A stretch of DNA of 64,000 nt from Lentzea fradiae (GTDB lineage: Bacteria; Actinomycetota; Actinomycetes; Mycobacteriales; Pseudonocardiaceae), in assembly GCF_900100955.1 (NCBI RefSeq), contig NZ_FNCC01000007.1, positions 419,437 through 483,436 of the forward strand, given 5' to 3'. Of the stretch, positions 8,674 to 17,800 are shown in pieces. The notes below the pieces were generated by a model that saw only the letters and a program-made list of their open reading frames with translations, made no database searches and was not told the DNA's origin. Numbering within the stretch: position 1 is the stretch's first letter; each line of letters starts with the position of its first letter. Both the position numbers and the translations under genes were made by a program.

Positions 8674-9557
8674 CAAGCAACCTCCCGCGCGCGGTCCCAC
8701 ATGGACTCGAAGACCTGAGCGAACGTCGTGTAGAGACCAGGCATGGTCTCGTCCTTCTCGATGACCAGCGTGGGTGACTCGACGCCCCGCGCGTCCGGCA
8801 GGTACGGCTGCACCACGCACTTGACCTGGTCAATGATCGTGATGTTGTAGCGGATCGGCTCGTCGTAGACATGGATGCCGAGTGATCCCTGAGCGTTCGG
8901 CGACACCTTCGAGCCCACCCGGCGAAGAGCCTCGATGTTCAACCGCGTGAGAGTGCTGAGGTGTCCCTCCGGCAACCCTTCCTCGCGCTCGCGGGCAGCG
9001 CTGTAAGTCCCGTTCGGGTCGAGGAACAGCGCCCGAATGACCGTGCCAGCCTCGATCGCGTCCAACAGGATCTTGTCCGAGTACTGCTGACACAACATGT
9101 TGAGCGACAGGCCGGCCATGTCGATCTGCTTCGCGCCGTCGAACAAAGTCCGCGGAGTGACGTTGTGCAGGAACTCGGTCCGCGTCGCATAGACGGCCGT
9201 AACGTCAGCGAGTCCCGCCTGCTGCGGCAACTGCACTGGACGCGGGGCGGGAGCGTTGCTGGCCGAACGCTGCGGCGGAGTCACGAGGCTTTCGCCGTCG
9301 CCCTCATGGGGCGCCAGGAGCTGCTGCGCGGTCCAGCCCGGAAACATCCTCTCCAGGACACGGCAGTGGTCCGCATACGGCAGGCCCAACAGGTCGCCGG
9401 ACATCCATCGGTAGAACTGCGCCTTGCTCGGCCACCGACCCACAAGATCGCCATCGAGCTGCTTCGCGACGCGGTCGTATTCCTTGCGGAATGTCATGTA
9501 ACCCTGCATGTGTCGCTGCCGTAGCAGCACTCTCAACAGCGTCGATTCGGTCGCCAT
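8673..9557 (-). CDS. HTH regulator with DUF5919-like C-terminal domain
   Basis: 294 residues from ATG 9557 (GGAAGAGG just upstream). Residues 1-85 look like a divergent helix-turn-helix (KAQFYRWMSGDLLGLPYADHCRVLERMFPG), then a Pro/Gln linker, and from about residue 125 a domain reading IDMAGLSLNMLCQQYSDKIL and IRALFLDPNGTYSAAREREEG. I recognise this as the DUF5919-type sensor domain (phospholipase-D-like fold) that follows HTH domains in actinobacteria; the assignment is from memory. Coupled to the inositol-phosphatase gene; divergent from the Pra-like gene, so it may control either. Confidence 0.65.
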   Translation of the reverse strand: MATESTLLRVLLRQRHMQGYMTFRKEYDRVAKQLDGDLVGRWPSKAQFYRWMSGDLLGLPYADHCRVLERMFPGWTAQQLLAPHEGDGESLVTPPQRSASNAPAPRPVQLPQQAGLADVTAVYATRTEFLHNVTPRTLFDGAKQIDMAGLSLNMLCQQYSDKILLDAIEAGTVIRALFLDPNGTYSAAREREEGLPEGHLSTLTRLNIEALRRVGSKVSPNAQGSLGIHVYDEPIRYNITIIDQVKCVVQPYLPDARGVESPTLVIEKDETMPGLYTTFAQVFESMWDRAREVA

Positions 9558-9750
9558 GACCTCTTCCAGTGGTGCGAGTTCACCTCAACGTAGCACCTCA
9601 TGAGACCAAGACGAGACTATCTGAGTGCTCGGCGCGTCAGACGAGATCGGGACGGAACGCGGATGGGACGAATCGGTGCCGAATCTAGTTGGGCAGGTTC
9701 AAGAAGTGGCACCGAGCCGCAACTGAGCAGCCCTACCGAAGGAGAACCGC

Positions 9751-10173
9751 ATGGGTATCCCCGCTGGCCATCAGTCCCCGATCACGTTCGACGAGTTGTT
9801 CCCGTCGGGGTTCTTCGTGCTGAGCGTGGAGCGGGCGACGGAGTACTCGGAGGGCAAGCAGCCCCGTCCGGCCGGGGACAAGCTGACCGGCCTTCCCGTC
9901 TGGACGGTCCAGGGCACGGACCCGTCCGCGAAGGGCAAGAACACCGGGCAGGTCGTCAAGATCGCGTCGGAGTACCAGCCGGTTCCGCCGGAGGTGCTGC
10001 CCGGCACGCCGTTCCGTCCGGCGGTGTTCCGTGGCCTCAAGGTCGCGCCATACGTGCGGGACGGCTGGGTGAGCTACACGGTGTGGGCGGACGAGATGGT
10101 GGCTCCGCCGAACGCGAACCGTGGCGCGAAGCCGCAGGGCAACGCCGCGCCTGACGCCTCCAAGGCGGCGTAA
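9751..10173 (+). CDS. Pra-like activator of integrative-element replication/excision
   Basis: 140 residues from ATG 9751, with GAAGGAGAACCGC upstream. Features: FDELFPSGFFVLSVE near the start, LTGLPVWTVQGTDPSAKGK, and PVPPEVLPGTPFRPAVFRGL followed by VAPYVRDG and YTVWADEM. This matches my memory of the pSAM2 Pra family (plasmid replication, integration and excision activator) of actinomycete integrative elements. Two small genes follow in an operon, but no integrase, excisionase, Rep or FtsK-type transfer gene is within reach, so this appears to be a remnant or a domesticated regulator. Confidence 0.65.
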   Translation: MGIPAGHQSPITFDELFPSGFFVLSVERATEYSEGKQPRPAGDKLTGLPVWTVQGTDPSAKGKNTGQVVKIASEYQPVPPEVLPGTPFRPAVFRGLKVAPYVRDGWVSYTVWADEMVAPPNANRGAKPQGNAAPDASKAA

Positions 10174-10176
10174 GCC

Positions 10177-10482
10177 GTGGCCGATCTTCAGGCGTTGGGT
10201 GAGCAGTGGCAGAAGGCTTATCAGCGGTTCACAGCTGCCGATGAGGCGAACCGCTACGCGAGTGCGGACGATCCGGACGCGGCTGCCCGGATCGCTCCCG
10301 CCTATCGAGAGGTGGCGTGGTGCTGGCGGCGGTTGGCCGGTCACGCGGAGACGCCCTGGTGGGCCAAGGCGGCTGCGCTGCACGCCGCTGAGATGTTCGA
10401 CCACCAGGCGGAGACACGGGAACGGCTGTTGTCCCGGAACAGTGACGCCTACGGCGAGACCGGAGCAGGGAGGTTGACGTGA
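10177..10482 (+). CDS. Small conserved protein of AICE-type operon
   Basis: 101 residues from GTG 10177, three bases after the previous stop. All-helical and Trp/Ala-rich (YREVAWCWRRLAGHAETPWW, then AALHAAEMFDHQAETRERLL). No signal peptide or membrane segment. It overlaps the next gene by four bases (GTGA at 10479). Function unknown; it travels with the Pra-like and the following gene. Confidence 0.55.
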   Translation: MADLQALGEQWQKAYQRFTAADEANRYASADDPDAAARIAPAYREVAWCWRRLAGHAETPWWAKAAALHAAEMFDHQAETRERLLSRNSDAYGETGAGRLT

Positions 10483-10751
10483 CCGTGGCCGGGCGTCGTG
10501 AAGCTACGTGGGCTCAGGCCCAGAAGATCGCCTCCTTGTCGGAGGCGCATGAGGTGCTGCCTCGGCTGATACCGCGCAAGGGTGCCGAACTGGCGGAGGT
10601 CAAGCGGTTCCACGAGAGGAGCGCGGAAATTTACCGGCGGGTGGCCGAGATCGATCGGGGTCACCACCACGAAGCGCTGTACTGGGCCGACCGCGAGGCG
10701 CGGAGAGCGCGGGAACTGGACGGTTCTACGATAGAAACCCTTGGCCTGTAA
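10479..10751 (+). CDS. Small AICE-associated protein (AMED_5909-like)
   Basis: 90 residues from GTG 10479, translationally coupled to the preceding gene. The segment YRRVAEIDRGHHHEALYWAD is the recognisable part; I associate it with the AMED_5909 family found in actinomycete integrative elements (from memory). Helical, cytoplasmic, no known activity. Last gene of the three-gene operon. Confidence 0.55.
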   Translation: MTVAGRREATWAQAQKIASLSEAHEVLPRLIPRKGAELAEVKRFHERSAEIYRRVAEIDRGHHHEALYWADREARRARELDGSTIETLGL

Positions 10752-10887
10752 CAAGTTCAGAGCTGTTGCCCCGCCGCGTGACCTGTTTCCAGACCATGCG
10801 AGGGTGGGCTTGCCTTGCGATAGGCGGCCTGCTTGAGGGGTCACAGCGTCATCCGATGACTGCGTACCGACAATCGTCGGCTGGAGG

Positions 10888-11076
10888 TTGACCCCCACCT
10901 TGTCGATCGTCGAGGAAGCTACCGCGAACGCAGCAAACGAAGTCCGAGCTCAGTCTGAGGTGACGATCATGCCCGCTGAGCAGTTCAACGAGTTCATTGC
11001 CACGCTCGACGTGGCGGACGTGGCGTCCAACCTGATCAAACTCGGAACCGGCTGTCGGAGGTATGCGCGCGACTGA
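10888..11076 (+). pseudogene. C-terminal remnant of a DUF1778 (TacA-type) antitoxin
   Basis: A 62-codon frame with no credible start. It reads EEATANAANEVRAQSEVTI then MPAEQFNEFIATLDVADVAS, which matches the C-terminal, toxin-binding half of DUF1778 antitoxins (a helix, then V-P-x2-x-F-[DN]-x-[FL]-[IL]-A-x-LD). The N-terminal ribbon-helix-helix domain is missing and no GNAT acetyltransferase toxin gene follows. Judged a decayed fragment; the match is short. The rest of 10752-11161 shows nothing recognisable. Confidence 0.4.
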
Positions 11077-11161
11077 TGGTCTGTGCAGCTGCGGTACCGC
11101 GACCTGATCTTAAGAGGCAAGTTAGCGCGCGCCGCCAGCCGTTCAGGGGCAACGACACGGC

Positions 11162-11455
11162 TCACGCAAGTTCGTAGGTGAACCGCCCACCGTCCAAGTC
11201 AAGTCGTTCGTCCCACGCGACCACGTCGTCGAGGAGTTTCAGGACTCGGTCAAGGGACGGCCCGATCGCCGTCCGCGACGCTTCGGCGTGCAGCCAGACG
11301 AGGTGAACGGGCCTCGGGACGTCGGTCGTGAGCCGGTCCCACAAGGCGTCGAGGTTGTGCCCGTAGAAGGGGCCGAAATCGAGCAGACGAGCAAGCTCCC
11401 GGTGCACATCCGCTTCGCTGCGCAGATGCGATCCATCCAGTTCGACGACGGCCAT
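11162..11455 (-). CDS. Barstar family ribonuclease inhibitor (orphan)
   Basis: 97 residues from ATG 11455. It follows the barstar plan closely: VELDGSHLRSEADVHRELAR (N-terminal strand and helix), then FGPFYGHNLDALWDRLT, the inhibitor loop and helix 2 that plug the barnase active site. A longer minus-strand frame extends upstream but is not barstar-like. Barstar neutralises barnase-type or polymorphic-toxin RNases in the cytoplasm. No barnase or toxin gene is nearby, so it is an orphan immunity protein, or its toxin lies elsewhere. Confidence 0.82.
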   Translation of the reverse strand: MAVVELDGSHLRSEADVHRELARLLDFGPFYGHNLDALWDRLTTDVPRPVHLVWLHAEASRTAIGPSLDRVLKLLDDVVAWDERLDLDGGRFTYELA

Positions 11456-11555
11456 GCAGGCGATGATGCAACACGCCGTTCCGTCAGTCGCGCCAGTTTC
11501 GCTCTGCCAACGACCTGCACATCGCCTGCCAAGGGCGCTGGCCAGGGCGGGCTCT

Positions 11556-11590
11556 GCCCATCGCGAAGCGACGCCGAAGGCGCCCTTGAT
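11556..11590. repeat. Double mini-hairpin repeat, copy 2
   Basis: Second copy of the 35-bp element at 6798-6832. Hairpins are TCGC-GAA-GCGA (11561-11571) and CGCC-GAA-GGCG (11572-11582), same orientation as copy 1. The copies bracket the lipoprotein/AICE/barstar segment. Confidence 0.65.
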
Positions 11591-11644
11591 CAGCCCGGCG
11601 CCGGCCTGAGCACAGCATCGGAAGGGCGCCACCACGCCCGGTCG

Positions 11645-11753
11645 AACTTGCCTGAAACACGAACTTGCCTCGCCTAGGCAAGTCGGCGAATGAGGCAAAC
11701 TTGCCCCAAACAGCAACTTGCCTCGTCGGGCAAGTTCAGACCTGAGGCAAGTT
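11645..11753. promoter_or_regulatory. Duplicated nested-palindrome operator array
   Basis: AACTTGCC occurs at 11645, 11662, 11698 and 11715; its reverse complement core GGCAA(G/A) at 11677, 11694, 11729 and 11746. The intervals are 17/36/17 and 17/35/17. The region is therefore two tandem blocks of about 53 bp, each with two forward then two inverted copies (nested palindrome). It ends 44 bases before the ATG of the AbiEi-like gene. AbiEi antitoxins bind inverted repeats in their own promoter, so an autoregulatory operator is the likely meaning. Confidence 0.7.
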
Positions 11754-11764
11754 TTGCTGTACTT

Positions 11765-11780
11765 TACTCCAAACGGAGTA
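11765..11780. promoter_or_regulatory. Short palindrome before the AbiEi-like gene
   Basis: TACTCC-AAAC-GGAGTA, 6-bp arms and a 4-base centre, 17 bases before the start codon. A promoter-like TACTTT overlaps its left side. Operator or mRNA hairpin; undecided. Confidence 0.4.
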
Positions 11781-11797
11781 GCAGCGGGGTGGGCGCC

Positions 11798-12922
11798 ATG
11801 AACATCTCGTCGTCCGAGTTGCTCCGCCAGGCACTCGACTCCCTGCGAGAACTTCTGGGGCCAGGCTGGCAGGTACAGGAGTTCCCGGAAGCCGAAGACG
11901 GCACTGCCGGGGACGCCGTGGCCGACAGCCGCGTCCAACTGACTCCGCCCGATCAGCAACGGTTCGCGGAGCTCCTCGTGATCGCGCAGACGACGGTCAC
12001 CCCGCAGTACGCCGATACCCAACTCCGGCAGATCGGGACCATCCTGCGTCAGGCCCGTGCGGCTCAGAGCCTGCTGGTGATCTCTCCGTGGATCAACGCG
12101 CAGGCTCAACAGGTCCTGCACAAGCACGGCATCAGCTACCTGGACCTGACCGGGAACGTCTCGATCTCCATCGAACACCCGTCAGTCCGGATCGAGACCC
12201 GCGGAGCCGCGAAGTCCCCGAGGGCACCATCGGAGTCGCGCACCGTCACCCTGTCGGGGGTCCGGGCCGGTCGGGTCATCCGTTTCCTGGCCGACCACCG
12301 CCCTCCGTACCGGGCCAGCCAGATCGCCTCGGCGACGAACGTGAGCCTCCCGTGGGTGTCACGGCTGCTCGGACAGCTCGAGGACCAGTTGCTCATCCGG
12401 CGACGGAAACGAACCATCGTCGACGTCAAGTGGCCCGAGATCCTGCGTGCACGGGCGAACACCTACGACCTGCTCCGACACAACTCGTACGTGAGCGCGA
12501 TCGCGCTGAACGGCGAAACAGCCGTCCTGGACGATCTCGCGCAGCAACTCCAGAACGACGACGCCTTGGGAAAGATCACCGTGACCGGCCACTACGCGGC
12601 GAGGCTGGTCGCGCCTTACGCAACGGGCGGTCAGTTGATGCTCTACGTGGAAGCGGGACCGCACAGTCCCGATGCGTGGGCGAACCGACTCGGCCTGATG
12701 CGTGCCGACGGTGGCAACGTCCTCCTTCTCCGCGCTCACGACGACGTGGTCTTCGACAGAACCCGGACCGTCGGCGGGGTGCCGCACGTGGCGCTGAGCC
12801 AACTCGTCCTGGACAGCCTGGCCGGGCCGGGACGACTTCCGGCCGAGGGCGAGAAGGTGCTGGACCACATGGTCGAACACCAGCACGAATGGCGACTTCC
12901 CGGACCGTCCGATCGCGACTGA
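11798..12922 (+). CDS. AbiEi-like winged-helix antitoxin/regulator
   Basis: 374 residues from ATG 11798. A middle segment reads ISPWINAQAQQVLHKHGISY then LDLTGNVSISI, like the YLD-x-x-GN signature of AbiEi proteins, and is followed by a winged helix (RASQIASATNVSLPWVSRLL). AbiEi proteins repress their promoter and counter the AbiEii nucleotidyltransferase toxin in type IV toxin-antitoxin systems. The next gene is a nucleotidyltransferase but is broken. The nested palindrome array upstream fits autoregulation. Plain transcriptional regulator remains possible. Confidence 0.6.
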   Translation: MNISSSELLRQALDSLRELLGPGWQVQEFPEAEDGTAGDAVADSRVQLTPPDQQRFAELLVIAQTTVTPQYADTQLRQIGTILRQARAAQSLLVISPWINAQAQQVLHKHGISYLDLTGNVSISIEHPSVRIETRGAAKSPRAPSESRTVTLSGVRAGRVIRFLADHRPPYRASQIASATNVSLPWVSRLLGQLEDQLLIRRRKRTIVDVKWPEILRARANTYDLLRHNSYVSAIALNGETAVLDDLAQQLQNDDALGKITVTGHYAARLVAPYATGGQLMLYVEAGPHSPDAWANRLGLMRADGGNVLLLRAHDDVVFDRTRTVGGVPHVALSQLVLDSLAGPGRLPAEGEKVLDHMVEHQHEWRLPGPSDRD

Positions 12923-12969
12923 CCAGCTTCCGCCTCATCCCGCGTGTTCCCGATAGAAAGCTCCACCAG

Positions 12970-13759
12970 ATGTCCAAGTCACCGGACGGTGTTCTTCCGT
13001 CCGACCTGACCGTGGTCGCCCGCTCCGTCCTCCTCGACGGCCTGGCCGCTCTCACGGATCACCTCCCGTCCATCACGCGCGGCACACACCTCGGACGGCG
13101 ACCTCGGGCTGGACCCACGAAGCCTTGACGAAGCACCTTTGATCGAGGAGAAGCTCAAGGCAGCGGGTTTCGAGCTCCTGAGAGCGCACCAGCCAGGTCT
13201 CTGGGCGCGAAACGAACTCGTCGGAGACAAACTCGTCCCCGTCGAGCTGGACCTCTTGGTCGGCGAGCAACTGGCAGGCACAGGAAGGCGCAGCGCGGAC
13301 ATCAAGCCTCACGACAAGATGACGGCTCGCCGGGTCACCGGTCTGGAGGTCGCGGTGGTCGACCGCTCACCGATGACGATCACCGCACTGGACGGCAGCG
13401 GACGCTCGATGGAGGTGAACGTCGCGGGGCCGGCCGCGTTGCTGGTCGCCAAGGTGCACAAGATCCACGACCGTCTGCTCAGTCCGGACAGGCTGACCAA
13501 CAAGGACGCCGGCGACGTGTTCCGTCTCATGGCGGGAGTTCCGCAGCAAGAGGTCTTGGACGCCTTCCACGTCCTCGTTCGAGACCCCCTGGTCGGCGAG
13601 GTGACGAGGCGAGGCGTCGAACTGCTCCACGAACAGTTCGGCGGGGCAGCCACACCGGGCGTGCAGCTCGCGATCGAGGCGCTCGCCGGTGACATCCCCG
13701 CAGACCGAATCCGTCTGGCCGCTCCTGCGTACGTCAAGGCTGTGCGAGACATCGGCTGA
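12970..13759 (+). pseudogene. Nucleotidyltransferase (AbiEii-like) broken by deletion and frameshift
   Basis: Frame 1 from ATG 12970 gives MSKSPDGVLPSDLTVVARSV then LLDGLAALTDHLPSI before it runs into nonsense. Frame 2 from about 13088 gives TSDGDLGLDPRSLDEAPLIE and continues as a normal C-terminal half to 13759 (VAKVHKIHDRL and so on). The TSDGDL element is the Asp-x-Asp metal site of this family, normally preceded by about 20 residues with a GAQA-type helix motif. Those residues are missing at the junction near 13070-13090. So both sequence is lost and the frame shifts. The toxin partner of the AbiEi-like gene is probably dead, although a start at 13139 would still give a truncated 206-residue protein. 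Confidence 0.65.
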
Positions 13760-13894
13760 CCACGCGATCGGCGCGGCGCAAGCCGCAGCCACCGCAGGTG
13801 GCCAGCTGTCAGCCGCCCCGAACGCCCCGTTGTGCGGGAAGTCTCCGAGGCGGATGCCGAGTCCCGAGCCCAGGTGTGAGGCAGGCTGACGGGC

Positions 13895-14749
13895 ATGGCG
13901 ACTCCTCTCATCATCGACACCGACCCCGGCGTCGACGACGCGTTCGCGATCGCGCTGGCCGCGAGCAGTCCCGAGGTCGAGCTCAAGGGCCTGACCACGG
14001 TGTTCGGCAACGTCGGCCTGGACCTCACCACCGCCAACGCCCTGCGGCTGCTCGCCCACCTCGGTCGCACCGACGTGCCGGTGGTCAAGGGCAGCCCCGG
14101 CGAGGGCGGCGCCGCGGACGTGCACGGCCAGGACGGGCTCGGTGGGCAGGCGTTGTCGCTGCCCGAGAACCCCCAGCCCGTGCACGGTGACGACCCGGTC
14201 CAGTTCTTCGCGGACACGATCACGCCGGACACGGTCGTCGCCGCCATCGGGCCGCTCACCAACATCGCCAGGGCGGTCGAGGCCGGGATCGAGTTCCCGC
14301 GGCTGATCGTCATGGGTGGTGGGCTCGGGGTGGGGAACACGACGCTGCGGGCCGAGTTCAACTTCTGGGCCGACCCGAAGGCCGCGCAGACGGTCATCCG
14401 CAAGGCCAACCCGATCGTGGTACCGCTCAACCTCACCCAGAAGTGCATCGCGGACACCGAGTTCCTCGCCAACGTCGACCCGGTGCTCAGCAACCTCACG
14501 GGCACCTATCGCGCCTACCTCGCCGCGCACAAGGACCAGAACCAGTCGCGCCACGAGGAGGGCATCCTCGTCCACGACGCCGTCGCGGTGGCGGAGGCGA
14601 TCGTGCCGGGGACGTTGCGGTTGAGGACGCACGGGCTCGACGTTGACGACGAGGGTGCGTTGGTCGAAGGAAAGCACCAGGTAGAGGTGGCGGAGGAGAC
14701 CGATTGGCCCGCGCTGAGGTCCTTCATGGAGCAGCGCTTGTCCGGTTGA
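13895..14749 (+). CDS. Inosine-uridine-type nucleoside hydrolase
   Basis: 284 residues from ATG 13895. The calcium-binding N-terminus LIIDTDPGVDDAFAIALAA is diagnostic, with LTTVFGNVGLDLTTANALRL, AIGPLTNIARAVE, IVMGGG and EFNFWADPKAA further on, and the late HDAVAVAEAI. It hydrolyses ribonucleosides to base and ribose in salvage; the preferred base is not predictable. Full length for the family and no signal peptide. Alone in its transcript as far as I can see; the GH92 gene begins 59 bases after it. Confidence 0.93.
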   Translation: MATPLIIDTDPGVDDAFAIALAASSPEVELKGLTTVFGNVGLDLTTANALRLLAHLGRTDVPVVKGSPGEGGAADVHGQDGLGGQALSLPENPQPVHGDDPVQFFADTITPDTVVAAIGPLTNIARAVEAGIEFPRLIVMGGGLGVGNTTLRAEFNFWADPKAAQTVIRKANPIVVPLNLTQKCIADTEFLANVDPVLSNLTGTYRAYLAAHKDQNQSRHEEGILVHDAVAVAEAIVPGTLRLRTHGLDVDDEGALVEGKHQVEVAEETDWPALRSFMEQRLSG

Positions 14750-14808
14750 CGACAGAATCCGCTTCACGGTCTGGGGTTGGGCGGGCACGGAAAGTAAGGT
14801 CCGCGACC

Positions 14809-17800
14809 ATGCAGCGAAGAGTCCTCACGACGGCTGCGGTGGCGGTGGCCATGACGTTCGGAGTGGTCCCTGCCTCCGCTCAGCCCCAGACCCAGGTGGT
14901 GCCGGACCCGGCGGCACACGTCAACCCGTTCATCGGCACCACCAACCTCGGGAACACCTTTCCCGGCGCGGTCGTGCCCTTCGGCATGTTCTCCTTCAGC
15001 CCCGAGGCGAGCCGGGGCAACACCCTGCGCGCCGCCGCCCCCGGCGGGTACCGGTACGACGCCACGAAGATCCGCGGCTTCAGCCTCACCCACATGTCCG
15101 GGACGGGCTGCGCGGGCGGCAGCGGTGACATCCCGATCTTCCCGCACGTCGGGACGGTCACCACGTCGCCGACCACGGACGCGACCGACGCCGTCTACGC
15201 GAGCGAGTTCTCGCACGCGGACGAGGTCGCGAAGCCCGGCCGTTACGACGTCACGTTGAAGTCGGGGGCCAAGGCCGAGCTGTCCGCCACCGAGCGCACG
15301 GGGCTCGCCCGGTTCAGCTTCCCCGCCGGCAAGCCCGCGACGGTGCTGGTCAACACGTCCAAGTCGCAGGTCGGGTCGAGTGACGCGCAGACCGTGGTCG
15401 ACAAGGACAAGCGGACGATCACCGGCAGTGTCACGAGCGGCAACTTCTGCGGCTACATCAACCAGGCCGGCCGCCGCAGCTACTACACGCTGCACTTCGT
15501 GGCGGAGTTCGACCAGCCGTTCACCGAGGTCGGCACGTATCAGGACAACGTTGTCACGCCCGGCGGCACGACGTCGGAGGGCGGCACGACGTACGGCACG
15601 AACGGCTGGCCGGTGCTGGGCAAGGGTTCCGGCGCGTACCTGGGCTTCGAGCCCGGCTCGCAGGTGAACGTCAAGGTCGGCATCTCCTACGTCAGCCTCG
15701 CCAACGCCAAGGCGAACCTGAAGGCGGAGAACAAGGGCCAGTCCATCGAGGACATGCGGGACAACGCCTACATCGCGTGGCAGAAGCAGCTCAGGCGCAT
15801 CGAGGTCGGCGGCGGCTCCGATGACGAGCGGACCAAGTTCTACACCGCGCTGTACCACTCGTTGTTGCACCCCAACCTGTTCAGCGACGTCAACGGCGAG
15901 TACGCCGGGTTCGACGGCAAGGTCCGCAAGATCGACAAGAGCCGCCAGAAAGCCCAGTACGGCACGTTCTCCGGCTGGGACGTCTACCGCTCGCAGCTGC
16001 AGCTGCTGACCCTGCTGGAGCCGCAGGTCGGGTCGGACATCGCGCAGTCGCTGCTCAACCAGGCCAACCAGAACAACGGCGTCTGGGACCGCTGGACGCA
16101 CAACAACGGCGGCACGCACGTCATGAACGGCGACCCGGCTCCGATCGCGCTCGCGGCGATCTCGGCGTTCGGCGGCGACAAGTACGACATCAGGGCGTCG
16201 CTGAAGTCGTTGGTGAAGGCCGCGACCGTGCCGACGGCGCTGGACCTGAGCAAGGAAGGCTGGGCCGTCATGTCGGTCGGGCAGCGGCCGTCGCTCGACA
16301 AGTACTTGGAGCACAAGTACATGCCGTCCGTGACGAACGCGTGGGGTGGCGCGGCGGAGACCCTGGAGATCTCCGCGGCGGACTTCGCGATCAGCCAGCT
16401 CGCCGAACGCACCGGTGACCGCAAGATCGCGAAGACGTTCGCCGAACGCGCGCAGTGGTGGCAGAACAACTTCGACCCGGTGGCGGACAAGACCGGCGGC
16501 TACATCCGCAACCGCGACGCCGACGGCACGTGGGTCGAGAACTTCACGCCCGACACCGGCAACGGGTTCGTCGAGGGCGGCAGCGCCCAGTACACGTGGA
16601 TGGTCACGCACAACGTCGCCGGGCTCGTCGAGTCGCTCGGTGGCCGCGAGCGCGCCAACAAGCGGCTCGACGACTTCTTCCACGACGAGGACGGCAACTG
16701 GGTCCTCACCGGGAAGGGCAACGGGAAGTCCGAACTGGACAACGAGCCGTCGGTGAACGTGCCGTGGCTCTACAACTACACGGGCCAGCCGGCCAAGACG
16801 CAGGAGACGCTGCGCGAGACCGTCACCACGCTGTGGAAGAACGCTCCCGGCGGCATCCCCGGCAACGACGACCTAGGCGCGATGTCGTCGTGGTTCGTCT
16901 TCACCGCGATGGGCATCTACCCGCAGGTGCCGTCCCGCGCCGAGCTCGTGCTGAGCAGCCCGCTGTTCACCTCGGTCAAGATCAACCGCGGTGGCGGCAA
17001 GGACATCACCATCAACGCTCCGCAGGCCAACGCGGCCACGAAGTACGTGCAGTCGTTGAAGGTCAACGGCCGTGCGTCCACGAAGACCTGGCTGCCGGAG
17101 TCGTTCGTGGAGCGCGGCGGCAAGCTGGACTTCGTGCTGGGCAAGGCACCGTCGAGCTGGGGCACGGGCGCGAACGACGCCCCGCCGTCGTTCCGCGACG
17201 GTGAGCAGCCGATCCGGCACGACCAGCCGTACCACCTGTCCGTCGAGCCGCGTCAGCTCGTGGTCGAGCCGGGCGGGTCCGCCACGGCGAAGGTCAACGC
17301 GGTCAAGCTGTACGAGGGCGACCCGAAGGCCACCTACACGGTCACGGGCCCGGACTCGCTGGAGTTCACGCCGAAGACCGGCACCGTGCCCGGTGAGTTC
17401 ACGGTCTCGGCGAAGGACGGCACCCCGCAGGACTTCTACGACATCACCGTCACGGTCACCGTCGAGGGCGCGCGGCAGCCGGTCGTGCTGCCGGAGACGG
17501 TGAAGGTCGCGCCGGCGGGCAGCATGTTCGCGGCCGTCAACAACGTCGGTGCGTCCGCGGACGAGACCGGCGAGGGCGACTTCGACGGCGGCGGCTACAG
17601 CTACTCGCGCGAGGCGCTCGCCGCGGCCGGTCTCCCGCCGGGCGGCACCGGCACCGTCGACGGCTTGACGTTCACCTGGCCGTCGTCGCCTCCCGGCCGC
17701 CCGGACAACGTGACCGCGGGGAAGCAGACGCTCACCCTGTCCGGCACGCGCGTGGCGTTCGTCGGCGCGGCGGCGAACGGCGGGCGGTCGAAGGCGGCCA

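Larger units (their letters stand above)
11456..11797. other. Intergenic region with repeat and operator array
   Basis: 342 bases between barstar and the AbiEi-like gene. Contents: a double mini-hairpin repeat at 11556-11590, a nested palindrome array at 11645-11753, and a short palindrome at 11765-11780. The frames seen here have no ribosome sites. Confidence 0.6.

Noticed and set aside
11456..12178. Upstream extension of the barstar frame to 338 codons
   Set aside because: The added part is not barstar-like, crosses the repeat and operator array, and runs antisense to the AbiEi-like gene.
14704..14808. Upstream extension of the secreted GH92 gene
   Set aside because: It overlaps the nucleoside hydrolase gene and would bury the signal peptide.
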